Part shown: piece after piece, positions 7,447 to 14,722 of the stretch
How the letters are laid out: every line of letters begins with the position of its first letter
Numbering within the stretch: position 1 is the stretch's first letter
NCBI GenBank assembly: GCA_023439425.1
Contig: JAEXNZ010000166.1
Span: 1-16,403, forward strand
Direction of reading: 5' to 3'
DNA from: Pseudomonadota bacterium
GTDB lineage: Bacteria; Pseudomonadota; Gammaproteobacteria; Xanthomonadales; Xanthomonadaceae
DNA: 16,403 bases
Notes under the pieces: model-generated
What the model saw: only the letters and a program-made list of their open reading frames with translations
The model's database searches: none
Told to the model about the DNA's origin: nothing
Program-made: the position numbers and the translations under genes

Positions 7447-8199
7447 TCAGCCCATCAGTACCTGGCCGCCGTCCACCACCAGGGTCTGGCCGGTGACCCA
7501 ACGCGCCAGCGGCGAGCACAGGAACAGGGCGGCGTCGGCGATCTCTTCCGGCGCGCCGAAGCGGCCGAAGGGAATTTTGGCCAGCGTGCCGTGGTACAGG
7601 GCAGGGTCTTCCGTGCGCCGACGGTCCCACAGGCCGTCGGCAAACTCGATCGAGCCCGGGGCTATGGCGTTGACCCGGATGCGGTCCGGTGCCAGGCCCA
7701 GTGCCTGCGAGGTCGTGTAGTGCATCAGCGCGGCCTTCGCCGCCGCATAGGGCGCGGCACCCGGACGTGGCTGCAGGCCGGCAATCGACCCAAGATTGAG
7801 AATGCAGGCATCAGTGGCCTGCCGCAGCCAGGGCAGGGCCAACCGCGAAGTGCGCACCGCCGCCATCAGGTCCACGTTGAGGCTGGCCTCCCAGCCGGCG
7901 TCATCGTCGGCCATGCCGTAGCCGGTGGCGTTGTTCACCAGTACATCGATGCCGCCCAAGGCGTCGGCGGCGGCTTCCAGCCAGTGCTGGATGTTCTCGG
8001 GCTTGCCAAGATCGGCCGGCACGGTGTGGATGTCCACACCGGCCTGGGCGGCATCCGCCCGCAGCGCGGCCAAGCCGGCCTCGCCACGTGCGCACACCGA
8101 AACGTGGGCCCCTGCGCGAGCAAAGGCCAGTGCCATGCACCGGCCAATGCCTTTGCTGCCCCCGGCCACCAGAACGCGGCGGCCGGAAAAATCCAACAC
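7447..8199 (-). CDS. SDR-family NAD(P)-dependent oxidoreductase
   Basis: The protein has 250 aa from GTG 8199. Rossmann motif GGSKGIG at 13-19, NNAT at 89-92, catalytic S138, and Y151-AAA-K155 identify a classical short-chain dehydrogenase; PG at 181-182 and VDGG at 242-245 close the fold. The substrate is not predictable. An ATG at 8277 would overlap the aldehyde dehydrogenase stop (TGATG) and add 26 residues, but those residues are encoded largely by a REP hairpin at 8232-8256 and resemble no SDR N-terminus, so I prefer the GTG. The RBS is weak for both starts. It lies directly downstream of the aldehyde dehydrogenase on the same strand and is probably co-transcribed. Confidence 0.85.
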   Translation of the reverse strand: MLDFSGRRVLVAGGSKGIGRCMALAFARAGAHVSVCARGEAGLAALRADAAQAGVDIHTVPADLGKPENIQHWLEAAADALGGIDVLVNNATGYGMADDDAGWEASLNVDLMAAVRTSRLALPWLRQATDACILNLGSIAGLQPRPGAAPYAAAKAALMHYTTSQALGLAPDRIRVNAIAPGSIEFADGLWDRRRTEDPALYHGTLAKIPFGRFGAPEEIADAALFLCSPLARWVTGQTLVVDGGQVLMG

Positions 8200-8231
8200 G
8201 CGCCGGCCATCGAGAACGCTGACTGCCCCCG

Positions 8232-8256
8232 GTAGGTGCCGACCGTTGGTCGGCAC
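8232..8256 (+). repeat. SMAG-type REP hairpin between the two oxidoreductase genes
   Basis: GTAG at 8232 is followed by GTGCCGACC, loop GTT, GGTCGGCAC: a perfect 9-bp stem with a 3-nt loop. It sits 20 nt after the aldehyde dehydrogenase stop and before the preferred SDR start, so in the mRNA it would form a hairpin ahead of the SDR start. Confidence 0.75.
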
Positions 8257-8276
8257 ATTGCCCGGCACGTTCGCCA

Positions 8277-9806
8277 TCACAGATCGAACTTGATGCCCTG
8301 CGCCAGCGGCAGCGAATCCGAATAATTGATGGTGTTGGTCTGGCGGCGCATGTAGACCTTCCACGCATCCGAGCCCGACTCACGACCACCGCCGGTGTCC
8401 TTCTCGCCACCGAACGCACCGCCGATTTCCGCACCCGAGGTACCGATGTTGACGTTGGCAATGCCGCAGTCCGAACCGGCCGCCGACAGGAAGCGCTCGG
8501 CCGCCTTCAGGTTCTGGGTGAAGATCGACGACGACAGGCCCTGCGGCACGCCGTTCTGCATGTCGATGGCTTCGTCCAGCGTGCTGTACTTCATCACGTA
8601 CAGAATCGGCGCGAAGGTTTCGTGCTGCACCACTTCGTCGCTGTTCTTCAGGCCGGTGACAATCGCCGGCAGCACGAAGTTGCCCGGGCGATCGATGCGG
8701 GTGCCGCCGGTTTCCACCGTGCCGCCGCTGGCCTTGGCCTTTTCAATCGAGGCCAGGAACTGCTGCACCGCGCTGTCGCTGTTGAGCGGGCCCATCAGGT
8801 TGGCGGCATCGGTCGGGTCGCCGATCTTGCCTTCCACCTGCTTGTACGCCTTCTTCAGCGTGGCCAGCACGTTGTCGTAGATCGATTCGTGCACGATCAG
8901 GCGGCGCGTGGTGGTGCAGCGCTGGCCGGCGGTGCCCACCGCGCCAAACACGATGCCCGGCACGGCCAGCTTCAGGTCGGCGGTTTCGTCCAGGATGATG
9001 GCGTTGTTGCCGCCCAGTTCCAGCAGGCAGCGGCCCAGGCGGCGCGCGACCTTTTCGTTCACGGTGCGGCCCACCTGGGTGGAGCCGGTGAAGCTGATCA
9101 GCGGAATGCGGCGGTCTTCCACCAGCTTTTCCGACAGCGCGGTGCCGGCGTCGTTGATCAGGAAGAAGATGTCCGGGAATCCGGCATCGCGCAGTGCTTC
9201 GTTGCAGATGCGCATCGAGGCAATGGCGGTCAGCGGGGTCTTGTTGGACGGCTTCCAGATGCAGATATCACCGCAGATGGCGGCCAGGAACGAGTTCCAC
9301 GCCCACACCGCAACCGGGAAGTTGAACGCACTGATGATGCCGACCAGGCCCAGCGGCTGGTACTGCTCATACATGCGGTGGCCCGGGCGCTCCGAGTGCA
9401 TGGTGTAGCCATACAGCATGCGGCTCTGGCCCACGGCGAAGTCGGCGATGTCGATCATCTCCTGCACTTCACCGTCGCCTTCCGGCTTGCTCTTGCCCAT
9501 TTCCAGCGCAACCAGCGAGCCCAGCGCGTCCTTGTTGGCGCGCAGCGCTTCGCCACACAGGCGCACGGCTTCGCCACGGCGCGGGGCCGGGGTGGTGCGC
9601 CACACCTTGAAGGCTTCCTGGGCGCGGGCGACCACGGTTTCGTAGTCGGCCTCGGTGGTGGCATGCACCTGGGCGATGGCTTCACCCGTGGTCGGGTTCA
9701 CCGGCGTGATCACCCCGGCGCTGGCCGTGGACCATTCGCCATTGCCAAGGTAGGTGCCAGCGTTGGTTGCATCCAGGCCAAGGGCCTTGAGCAGGGCAGA
9801 GGACAT
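8277..9806 (-). CDS. amaB: Aldehyde dehydrogenase, antiquitin-type (alpha-aminoadipic semialdehyde / P6C dehydrogenase)
   Basis: The 509-aa NAD(P)-dependent enzyme belongs to the ALDH7A1 group, which oxidises alpha-aminoadipic semialdehyde (in equilibrium with piperideine-6-carboxylate) to alpha-aminoadipate in lysine breakdown. FNFP at 161-164 with N162, FTGSTQVGR at 239-247, LELGGNN at 262-268 with base E263, and GQRCTT at 294-299 with nucleophile C297 are visible. The tail at 455-509 (TSGAEIGGAFGGEKDTGGGR, then ESGSDAWKVYMRRQTNTINY) is the antiquitin signature. The start at 9806 has AGGAG 7 nt upstream. No other lysine catabolism genes lie nearby; the SDR follows. The symbol is by family, not proven. 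Confidence 0.88.
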   Translation of the reverse strand: MSSALLKALGLDATNAGTYLGNGEWSTASAGVITPVNPTTGEAIAQVHATTEADYETVVARAQEAFKVWRTTPAPRRGEAVRLCGEALRANKDALGSLVALEMGKSKPEGDGEVQEMIDIADFAVGQSRMLYGYTMHSERPGHRMYEQYQPLGLVGIISAFNFPVAVWAWNSFLAAICGDICIWKPSNKTPLTAIASMRICNEALRDAGFPDIFFLINDAGTALSEKLVEDRRIPLISFTGSTQVGRTVNEKVARRLGRCLLELGGNNAIILDETADLKLAVPGIVFGAVGTAGQRCTTTRRLIVHESIYDNVLATLKKAYKQVEGKIGDPTDAANLMGPLNSDSAVQQFLASIEKAKASGGTVETGGTRIDRPGNFVLPAIVTGLKNSDEVVQHETFAPILYVMKYSTLDEAIDMQNGVPQGLSSSIFTQNLKAAERFLSAAGSDCGIANVNIGTSGAEIGGAFGGEKDTGGGRESGSDAWKVYMRRQTNTINYSDSLPLAQGIKFDL

Positions 9807-9846
9807 GCAAACTCCTGTTGCGTATCGAAAAGGGTGCAGACCCACC

Positions 9847-9852
9847 ATTCTA
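9847..9852 (-). promoter_or_regulatory. Possible -10 box for the aldehyde dehydrogenase gene
   Basis: TAGAAT on the minus strand lies about 40 nt upstream of the start codon. No good -35 box is found at normal spacing. The 9807-9992 gap is a divergent promoter region shared with kdsA and holds no gene. Confidence 0.3.
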
Positions 9853-9957
9853 TCAGTCTGCTCTGAAGCGCCATGCCGCACCGCCGCACCGCACCTTCCC
9901 ACGCCTGCACCCGTGGGCCAATGCAATACCCCAAAACCGCCCCCATATCCAACCCGT

Positions 9958-9963
9958 TACAAT
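9958..9963 (+). promoter_or_regulatory. Possible -10 box for kdsA
   Basis: TACAAT is close to the sigma-70 -10 consensus and lies about 30 nt before the kdsA ATG, with an AGGA ribosome binding site at 9983. The -35 region is poor, which leaves the call uncertain. Confidence 0.35.
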
Positions 9964-9992
9964 CCCTTTCTGAACATCCCCCAGGAACCTGA

Positions 9993-10838
9993 ATGAACGT
10001 CACCGTCGCCGAAGGCGTAACCGTAGGAAACCGTCTCCCGTTCGTCCTCTTCGGCGGCCTGAACGTCCTGGAAGACCTCGATTCCACCCTGCACGCGGCC
10101 GAGCACTTCACCACGGTCACCCGCAAGCTGGGCATCCCCTACGTCTTCAAAGCCTCGTTCGACAAGGCCAACCGTTCCTCGATCAAGTCCTTCCGTGGTG
10201 TCGGCCTGGAAGAAGGCCTGCGCATCTTCGAAGAAGTGAAGCGCCAGTTCGGCATCCCGGTCATCACCGATGTCCACGAAGTGGCCCAGGCTGCCCCCGT
10301 GGCCGAAGTGGTGGACGTGCTGCAGATTCCCGCCTTCCTCGCGCGCCAGACCGACCTGGTCGTGGCGATCGCGGAAACGGGCAGGGCGGTGAACATCAAG
10401 AAGCCGCAGTTCCTCAGCCCCACCCAGATCAAGCACATCGTCAGCAAGATCCGCGAGGCCGGGAACGAGAACATCATCCTGTGCGAGCGCGGTTCCCAGT
10501 TCGGTTACGACAACCTGGTGGTGGACATGCTCGGCTTCCGCGAGATGATCGAGTCCACCGGTGGTCTGCCGGCCATCTTTGACGTCACCCACAGCCTGCA
10601 GCGCCGCGACGCCGGCAGCGAGGCCAGCGGCGGCCGCCGCCGTCAGGTGGCCGAACTGGCCCGATCCGGCATGGCGCTCGGCTTGGCCGGCCTGTTCCTG
10701 GAAGCCCACCGTGACCCCGACCACGCCCGCTGCGACGGCCCGAGCGCACTGCCGCTGGCCGCGCTGGAGTCGTTCCTGACCCAGATCAAGGCCGTGGACG
10801 AGGTGGTCAAGGGCTTCCCGGAGCTGGATATCCGCTGA
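9993..10838 (+). CDS. kdsA: 3-deoxy-8-phosphooctulonate (KDO-8-P) synthase
   Basis: The 281-aa cytoplasmic TIM-barrel enzyme condenses phosphoenolpyruvate and arabinose-5-phosphate to KDO-8-phosphate for the lipopolysaccharide inner core. The segments GGLNVLE (21-27), KASFDKANRSS (53-63), ITDVHE, KKPQFLSP, CERGSQFGYDN, FDVTHSLQ and EAHRDPDHARCDGPSALPL are all present and in order. N24 stands where metal-dependent members have cysteine, so this is the metal-independent class like the E. coli enzyme. The length is normal. It stands alone here, facing away from the aldehyde dehydrogenase, with tRNA-Arg downstream; in many gammaproteobacteria kdsA sits between pyrG and eno. Confidence 0.95.
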   Translation: MNVTVAEGVTVGNRLPFVLFGGLNVLEDLDSTLHAAEHFTTVTRKLGIPYVFKASFDKANRSSIKSFRGVGLEEGLRIFEEVKRQFGIPVITDVHEVAQAAPVAEVVDVLQIPAFLARQTDLVVAIAETGRAVNIKKPQFLSPTQIKHIVSKIREAGNENIILCERGSQFGYDNLVVDMLGFREMIESTGGLPAIFDVTHSLQRRDAGSEASGGRRRQVAELARSGMALGLAGLFLEAHRDPDHARCDGPSALPLAALESFLTQIKAVDEVVKGFPELDIR

Positions 10839-10855
10839 TTCCGGCGGATTTGCGG

Positions 10856-10875
10856 GGTGGCCAGCCTTGGTCACC
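10856..10875 (+). terminator. Inverted repeat after kdsA, possible terminator
   Basis: GGTGGCCA and TGGTCACC form an 8-bp stem with one mismatch around GCCT. There is no T run, so intrinsic termination is doubtful. The right arm overlaps the -35 box of the tRNA promoter. Confidence 0.22.
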
Positions 10876-10895
10876 TCGCTGAATGCAGGTATCCT
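10867..10895 (+). promoter_or_regulatory. sigma-70 promoter for tRNA-Arg
   Basis: TTGGTC (10867-10872) and TATCCT (10890-10895) are spaced by 17 bp. The bases after the -10 box are G/C rich (GCGGGG), as in stable RNA promoters that respond to growth rate and ppGpp. A 7-bp hairpin GGGCCGG/CCGGCCC at 10904-10924 lies in the leader before the tRNA. Confidence 0.55.
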
Positions 10896-10956
10896 TATAG
10901 GCGGGGCCGGTGCAATGCCGGCCCGTCACGCATCGGCGGTATGCTTCCGCCCGCAT

Positions 10957-11033
10957 GGCCCCGTAGCTCAGCTGGATAGAGCGTCCCCCTCCTAAGGGGA
11001 AGGTCGCCCGTTCGAATCGGGCCGGGGTCACCA
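10957..11033 (+). tRNA. tRNA-Arg (anticodon CCT)
   Basis: The 77-nt cloverleaf is complete. Acceptor GGCCCCG pairs with CGGGGTC (one G-U), the D arm holds AGCTCAGCTGGATAGAGC, and the anticodon stem is TCCCC/GGGGA with loop CTCCTAA and anticodon CCT at 10991-10993. The T loop is TTCGAAT and the CCA end is encoded. It reads the rare arginine codon AGG. Its 3' part is the attachment site of the island downstream. Confidence 0.97.
10989..11028 (+). repeat. attL: 3' part of tRNA-Arg, 40-bp direct repeat
   Basis: These 40 bases, from the anticodon loop to the acceptor stem, are repeated without change at 15451-15490. The copy inside the intact tRNA is the left border of the island. Confidence 0.88.
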
Positions 11034-11146
11034 TGATCAACGACTTAGGTGGTGACTCGCCGCGCCGAATGGCCTTATCCTCGATCTATTTCGCCATCGT
11101 CTGGCACACTTGGTACACGACATTTGGGCCGCTGGCGAGGTGCCTA

Positions 11147-11995
11147 TTGATTTCGACTCTGGAATACAAAGCAAAAGAAGGTGAACTGCTTTTTCACTAC
11201 TGCAGTCCCGCTACTCTGCATGCAATCTTGGAGGGTAAAAAGCTACGCTTCTCCGATGTCCTTTCGATGAATGACTCCATGGAGTTTAAGTGGGGAGCGC
11301 AGCTGCTGAAGAGGGCAATGGGAGCAATTGCCGCGGATGACGCAGAAGCATTTGCAAAAGCAAAGGGGATTGCGGACTGGTTCGTCACTGCCCAAGGTAT
11401 TCTCGAGGAGCATGGCTTGCTGACTGCGTGCTGTCTTTCTAAGCGCGGTGACGTTCTCAGCCAGTGGCGAGCCTACGCTGATAACGGTGCAGGGTTCGCA
11501 GTAGGCTTCGATTCAGCAGCGATGGCAAGAATGCCAGTCAGGCCATTAGATGTTTGCTATGAGCCAGAAAAGCAGCGGTGGCATCTTGGTGAAGCCATTT
11601 CAAAAATTATTGCTTCCCCCGATGCTGTTGTGGACGGCAAGAGCTTAATGAAGGCGCTTCTGATCATGCTCTTGGACACAGTGGGCTTCAAGAATCCTGC
11701 CTTCGAAGAAGAGGACGAGGTGCGCTTGGTTCACCACATTTCGCTAACTCGGGGCGATGGCGTTCTTGTGCCTACCTATGAGGACTCCGTCACGCCGCCT
11801 GATGTGAGGTTCTACATGCGAGGATCGGTTCCAACGGCATTTGTTGATCTGGAACTTCCCGGGGGGCACTCCGCCGTAAAGAAGATATTCGTTGGGCCTA
11901 GGGCTAATGTCGAAGTTCGATCGCTTCAGATCATGCTGGGAAGTATGGGCTTCCAGAACATCGAGATAGAGAAGTCTAGCGCGACGTATCGCTAG
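11147..11995 (+). CDS. DUF2971 domain protein
   Basis: The 282-aa cytoplasmic protein is counted from TTG 11147, which has GAGG 6 nt upstream; an in-frame ATG at 11069 would add 26 residues of no family character, and an ATG at 11033 falls on the last base of the tRNA. LLFHYCSPATLHAILEGKKL (14-33), FSDVLSMNDSMEF (35-47) and SQWRAYADNGAGFAVGFD (105-122) follow the DUF2971 pattern (Y/H-S-LxxIL, NDPxE-like, WxxYADNxxGFxxxFD). The function of DUF2971 is not settled; members are often found in accessory and defence-rich regions. It is the first gene inside the island. A convergent recombinase-like tail abuts its stop codon. Confidence 0.78.
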   Translation: MISTLEYKAKEGELLFHYCSPATLHAILEGKKLRFSDVLSMNDSMEFKWGAQLLKRAMGAIAADDAEAFAKAKGIADWFVTAQGILEEHGLLTACCLSKRGDVLSQWRAYADNGAGFAVGFDSAAMARMPVRPLDVCYEPEKQRWHLGEAISKIIASPDAVVDGKSLMKALLIMLLDTVGFKNPAFEEEDEVRLVHHISLTRGDGVLVPTYEDSVTPPDVRFYMRGSVPTAFVDLELPGGHSAVKKIFVGPRANVEVRSLQIMLGSMGFQNIEIEKSSATYR

Positions 11996-12097
11996 TTAGA
12001 ACCGAAGCTTTTTTACTGCGTCGTCTTCTCCCTCTGGAGTGAGATGAGCGTGATACTTCTCGGTAGTAGCGTAGTCCGGCGGGCTTTGACCGTATGA
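11996..12097 (-). pseudogene. Possible tail of a tyrosine recombinase (integrase remnant)
   Basis: The minus strand reads DYATTEKYHAHLTPEGED and then DAVKKLRF before a TAA at 11996-11998, directly next to the DUF2971 stop. Phage-type tyrosine recombinases commonly end with T-x-x-Y-x-H-L-x-P-E followed by AVxKL, where the tyrosine is the nucleophile. Upstream of it no catalytic R, HxxR or GH motif can be followed in any frame, so only the last 25-30 codons could survive. The match is short and found by eye. If right, it identifies the former integrase of this island, placed next to attL as expected. Confidence 0.35.
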
Positions 12098-12334
12098 CCG
12101 CCCTCGTCCGCCCGCACGTCAACTGAGAGCTTTGCGACCCTCGCACTGAATTAACGGCGCGGCCGCAGATTCACTGGCGGTGCGGGGAGACATCCGCCGA
12201 CGGGCCTAGCGCCCACGCTGGCCAGTTTCACCCGGATGCGTGGTCACCCTCCGACTCCCTCGGCTTGACCACGGATCGGTGGCAGGCTTTCTTCCTCGCA
12301 GGATTTGGGGCGGCCGTCGGTAGGATCGCGCGCC
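12098..12334. other. Gene-free stretch inside the island
   Basis: About 240 bp without a supported gene, RNA or repeat. It probably holds decayed recombinase sequence, but I cannot trace it. Confidence 0.4.
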
Positions 12335-12615
12335 ATGCTCCCGCCTGACTTCCGTTGGCGTGCCATTGGTGCTGCGACCACGACTACCCCAACCAACTGC
12401 TGTTCGACTCGGTAGAGGTCCCGCGCCTGTACCAGGGTGTGGACGATCAGAGATGGTGGATCAGCTTGACCATCAGCGGGGCCGGCAGCAGCGGAAAAGC
12501 TCTGCAATGGGTACAGGCAAACGCCGGCGCGGAACTGTCGGCCGAGCGGCACCAAGACCGGTTCCGGGCTGAAGTGGTCCGATATCCGCCAGGACTGAGT
12601 CGCACCAGGAAGTAA
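12335..12615 (+). pseudogene. Frameshifted small gene (about 90 aa, family common in Xanthomonadaceae islands)
   Basis: An ATG at 12335 opens MLPPDFRWR, which runs to a stop after 26 codons. A second frame picks up at about 12358 and reads HDYPNQLLFDSVEVPRLYQG, then DDQRWWISL and ends in AERHQDRFRAEVVRYPPG. Joined, the two parts look like one protein: from memory, small Xanthomonadaceae proteins open MLPPxFRW and end WxxRHxxRLRAEV. One base lost near 12357-12362 would explain the break. A TTG at 12355 could start the second frame, so a short intact gene is possible. The function is unknown. Confidence 0.4.
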
Positions 12616-12897
12616 CCGGCCCGCCCATGGGGGGCGAATCCAGGGGATGGGCAGGTGCTGGTGGAATGAGTTCACCTACGGCGTATGGTAGGGGCAGGTG
12701 CTAGGCGATCCATAGTCCTTGATCGGCCCAGAGTCGACGCCCTTGGCCGGGCAAGTACGCACTCGCCGCCGAGCGGCTAGCTGGATGTGCTGTAAACGCC
12801 GGAAGGACGGTACGTGCGGGCTCCTTTTGTGGCAGGCGAGTTGCATTTCGGGTCATTCCGGTCCAAGCTCCGCGCGTGATCTCACTTGTGAGGGTTT
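12616..12897. other. Gene-free stretch before the two-gene unit
   Basis: No supported gene. An 11-bp direct repeat (GGGCAGGTGCT) occurs at 12649 and 12692. The promoter of the two-gene unit should lie near the end of this stretch, but no convincing box pair is seen. Confidence 0.4.
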
Positions 12898-13290
12898 ATG
12901 TCTACGGATGGACTGAGTACTAGCTCATGGCCCAGCCACGTTCCACTCCATTGTCCCCCGTCGGATGCTGTTGCACCGGATGGATCTGTATTTCGACTCG
13001 TTGCGACTCTTCCCGCCACTGCTGCTGACATGAAGAGCGCCCTGGAGGAAGGGAGATTCGTTAAACAGGATCCGTGCTTGCGAGCTGCGCTCTCATGCTC
13101 GCGTACCCCGGAATACCTAAACGATCTTCGCGGCTCCGTGCCGCGATTGAAGAACCAGCTCATTGCGGTCGCTTCGTTAGACCACACGCATGGGGTGATA
13201 AAGCAGACCGGGCCAGTAGGCCATCATTCTCTCTGGCTTTTTGCTGGAGTTCTCCCGCTTGCGCACCAACTGTTTGGCCCACACCCATGA
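12898..13290 (+). CDS. Hypothetical protein, first gene of a two-gene unit
   Basis: The 130-aa soluble protein has no signal peptide or membrane segment. I do not recognise its family. Visible blocks are CPPSDAVAPDGSVFRLV (19-35), D58-P-C60, SCSRTPEYL (66-74), and a C-terminal block HGVIKQTGPVGHHSLWLF (98-115) with a paired histidine and tryptophan. The strand-rich layout, with an early FRLV and a late HxxW block, reminded me of small ADP-ribosyltransferase-like or RES-like folds, but this is a guess. The start ATG has GAGGG only 3 nt away, so another start is possible. Its stop overlaps the next ATG (ATGA), so the two genes are translationally coupled. Confidence 0.6.
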   Translation: MSTDGLSTSSWPSHVPLHCPPSDAVAPDGSVFRLVATLPATAADMKSALEEGRFVKQDPCLRAALSCSRTPEYLNDLRGSVPRLKNQLIAVASLDHTHGVIKQTGPVGHHSLWLFAGVLPLAHQLFGPHP

Positions 13291-14459
13291 AACAGAACTG
13301 GACGCTTGGTCAAGGCTCTATCACTCCCAGTATCCGATTTGAGATCGTTTCTGTTCTTGCGGAGTACGAGGGACCCCAGATCTTGTTTGCACGGATCAAT
13401 GGGAAAGAGTGCCTTGGTGTTGCCGCCGACGAGGACGATGTTGTTGTCCGGTGGTTGTTCTCGCCAGTCTCCAGCGTCGAACTACTTGCACTAGCTGGAG
13501 GTCATTGTTCGACCTACGCCGCAATTGTTAAGGAAGGTATCTCGGTAGTCGATCTGGACGACGATCTTCTTGTAAGGGAAGTATGGGAGGTCCCTGTCGA
13601 GGACCTCAGGATGGACGTGCTCCCGGACCCTAGTAGCAAACTGCCCAAAGAAGCCAGAGCGCTGCTTTCCGAATTTTATACGCCAGTTGCGCTTCCTCGC
13701 TTGACCCTCGGGATAGCGAATAGTCACGATCTCCTCAGCTTCAGAGCGCTTTCAGGAGTATTGAGCTCGTTCCAAAGGCTTTGGACAACATTGGCGCAGT
13801 CGATGGAGGGGGACGCTGTCACAAGTCGTGGCCGGTGGTCGACTACTCTGGAGGAGCGTGCCACGCTTCATTTCTCGCAAGCCGTGCCTGGCTCGTTGCG
13901 GATTGAAATGAAGGCAGGAGAACAAGCCCTCCACGATCGCGTCTCCGATCTATTTGCGATCATGGTCCACTTTGCAGATTCGCCTGAAGAGCAAGAGGCA
14001 ATCAACCAGATGCTGCAGGTTGGGCCGCGTGCCTATGCTCGCTTGAATGAGTTGCTCAAGCTTGTGCAGAAGTCCGGGATCGAATTGCTGAACGAGAATG
14101 GTTCTACGGGAGCGTACCTGAGCCCATCAATCGCGGCTCGCGTGCTCCGCGCCGGAAAGTTTGAGGAGACGAGAACCTCGGTTATGGAGGCTGCATCAGG
14201 CTTCTTCCTTGCCTTCAGTGAGTCAGACGCAAAGTTTGAGTTCTATGATGAAGCCCGTGATGCTGTCTTGGCGGGCACGGTCGATCCGCGTGTCATTAGT
14301 TCTCACGATGCTGTGACGGTGGGTCAAGGCGGCTCATATGCTATCGTCGTCGAGAAGGTGACTCGCCAGATTTCTGCCCTGAGGCACGAAGTGCAGTTCA
14401 CTCTTCGGGAAATTATTGATTCAGCGCCTTCGCGCTGGATGGCCGAAGGCACGGGATGA
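13287..14459 (+). CDS. Hypothetical protein with DUF6575-like N-terminus, second gene of the unit
   Basis: The 390-aa soluble protein begins at ATG 13287, overlapping the upstream stop by 4 nt. Residues 15-105 contain FEIVSVLAEYEGPQILFARI, then W56-LFSPVS and a segment GISVVDLDDDLLVREVWEV. This resembles DUF6575 (from memory: LxExYxYYDGPxLFxAxN, WLYVPVS, ISLRDAF, VFEV). The middle (about 190-290) is predicted helical, and the C-terminal 75 residues are strand-rich (VTVGQGGSYAIVVEKVTRQ). No catalytic motif is seen. Such proteins occur in accessory regions, sometimes paired with a small upstream gene, but no function is established. A longer in-frame opening at 13074 would overlap the upstream gene almost wholly and is not used. 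Confidence 0.72.
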   Translation: MKQNWTLGQGSITPSIRFEIVSVLAEYEGPQILFARINGKECLGVAADEDDVVVRWLFSPVSSVELLALAGGHCSTYAAIVKEGISVVDLDDDLLVREVWEVPVEDLRMDVLPDPSSKLPKEARALLSEFYTPVALPRLTLGIANSHDLLSFRALSGVLSSFQRLWTTLAQSMEGDAVTSRGRWSTTLEERATLHFSQAVPGSLRIEMKAGEQALHDRVSDLFAIMVHFADSPEEQEAINQMLQVGPRAYARLNELLKLVQKSGIELLNENGSTGAYLSPSIAARVLRAGKFEETRTSVMEAASGFFLAFSESDAKFEFYDEARDAVLAGTVDPRVISSHDAVTVGQGGSYAIVVEKVTRQISALRHEVQFTLREIIDSAPSRWMAEGTG

Positions 14460-14722
14460 TTGCTACGCGCTCGGGATTCGTTTCGCAATTCTCGCCCGCA
14501 TCACGGGCACACAGTCGATTTGATGCCTCTTGCCTGGTGGTAAGTGGAACTAAATTGAGGTCAAGGGGCTGATTTTCATTGAAAATCACGGCAGACTTTC
14601 AATCGGCTGTCGCTGAATGTATCACCTAGCTTCGTATCCCTGTGGCGTATCATTGATGGAGGGCCGATGCCACCTGAGGCGGGCGGCGACGTTCGGCGCA
14701 ACACCATCAATTCGGGGGAAGT
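14460..14722. other. Intergenic stretch with two hairpins
   Basis: GCCCG-CATCA-CGGGC at 14494-14508 is a short hairpin after the two-gene unit, without a T run. A stronger palindrome lies at 14570-14588. No gene is supported. Confidence 0.4.
14570..14588. promoter_or_regulatory. Perfect 19-bp palindrome, possible operator
   Basis: TGATTTTC-ATT-GAAAATCA is a perfect 8-bp inverted repeat with a 3-nt centre, A/T rich in an otherwise G/C-rich area. It lies about 135 bp before the next gene. It could be a repressor site or a recombination accessory site. Confidence 0.35.

Noticed and set aside
10807..11040. Minus-strand frame containing TPARFERATFPLG over tRNA-Arg, and the similar one at 15425-15625
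   Set aside because: This peptide is the well-known false translation of the antisense of a tRNA gene. Both places are the tRNA-Arg sequence or its att copy.
12649..12702. 11-bp direct repeat as a possible start of an array
   Set aside because: Only two copies and no regular spacing; not a CRISPR or a tandem array. No CRISPR array was seen in the window.
13074..13286. In-frame upstream extension of the 390-aa protein
   Set aside because: It would overlap most of the 130-aa gene, whereas ATG 13287 gives a normal ATGA coupling.
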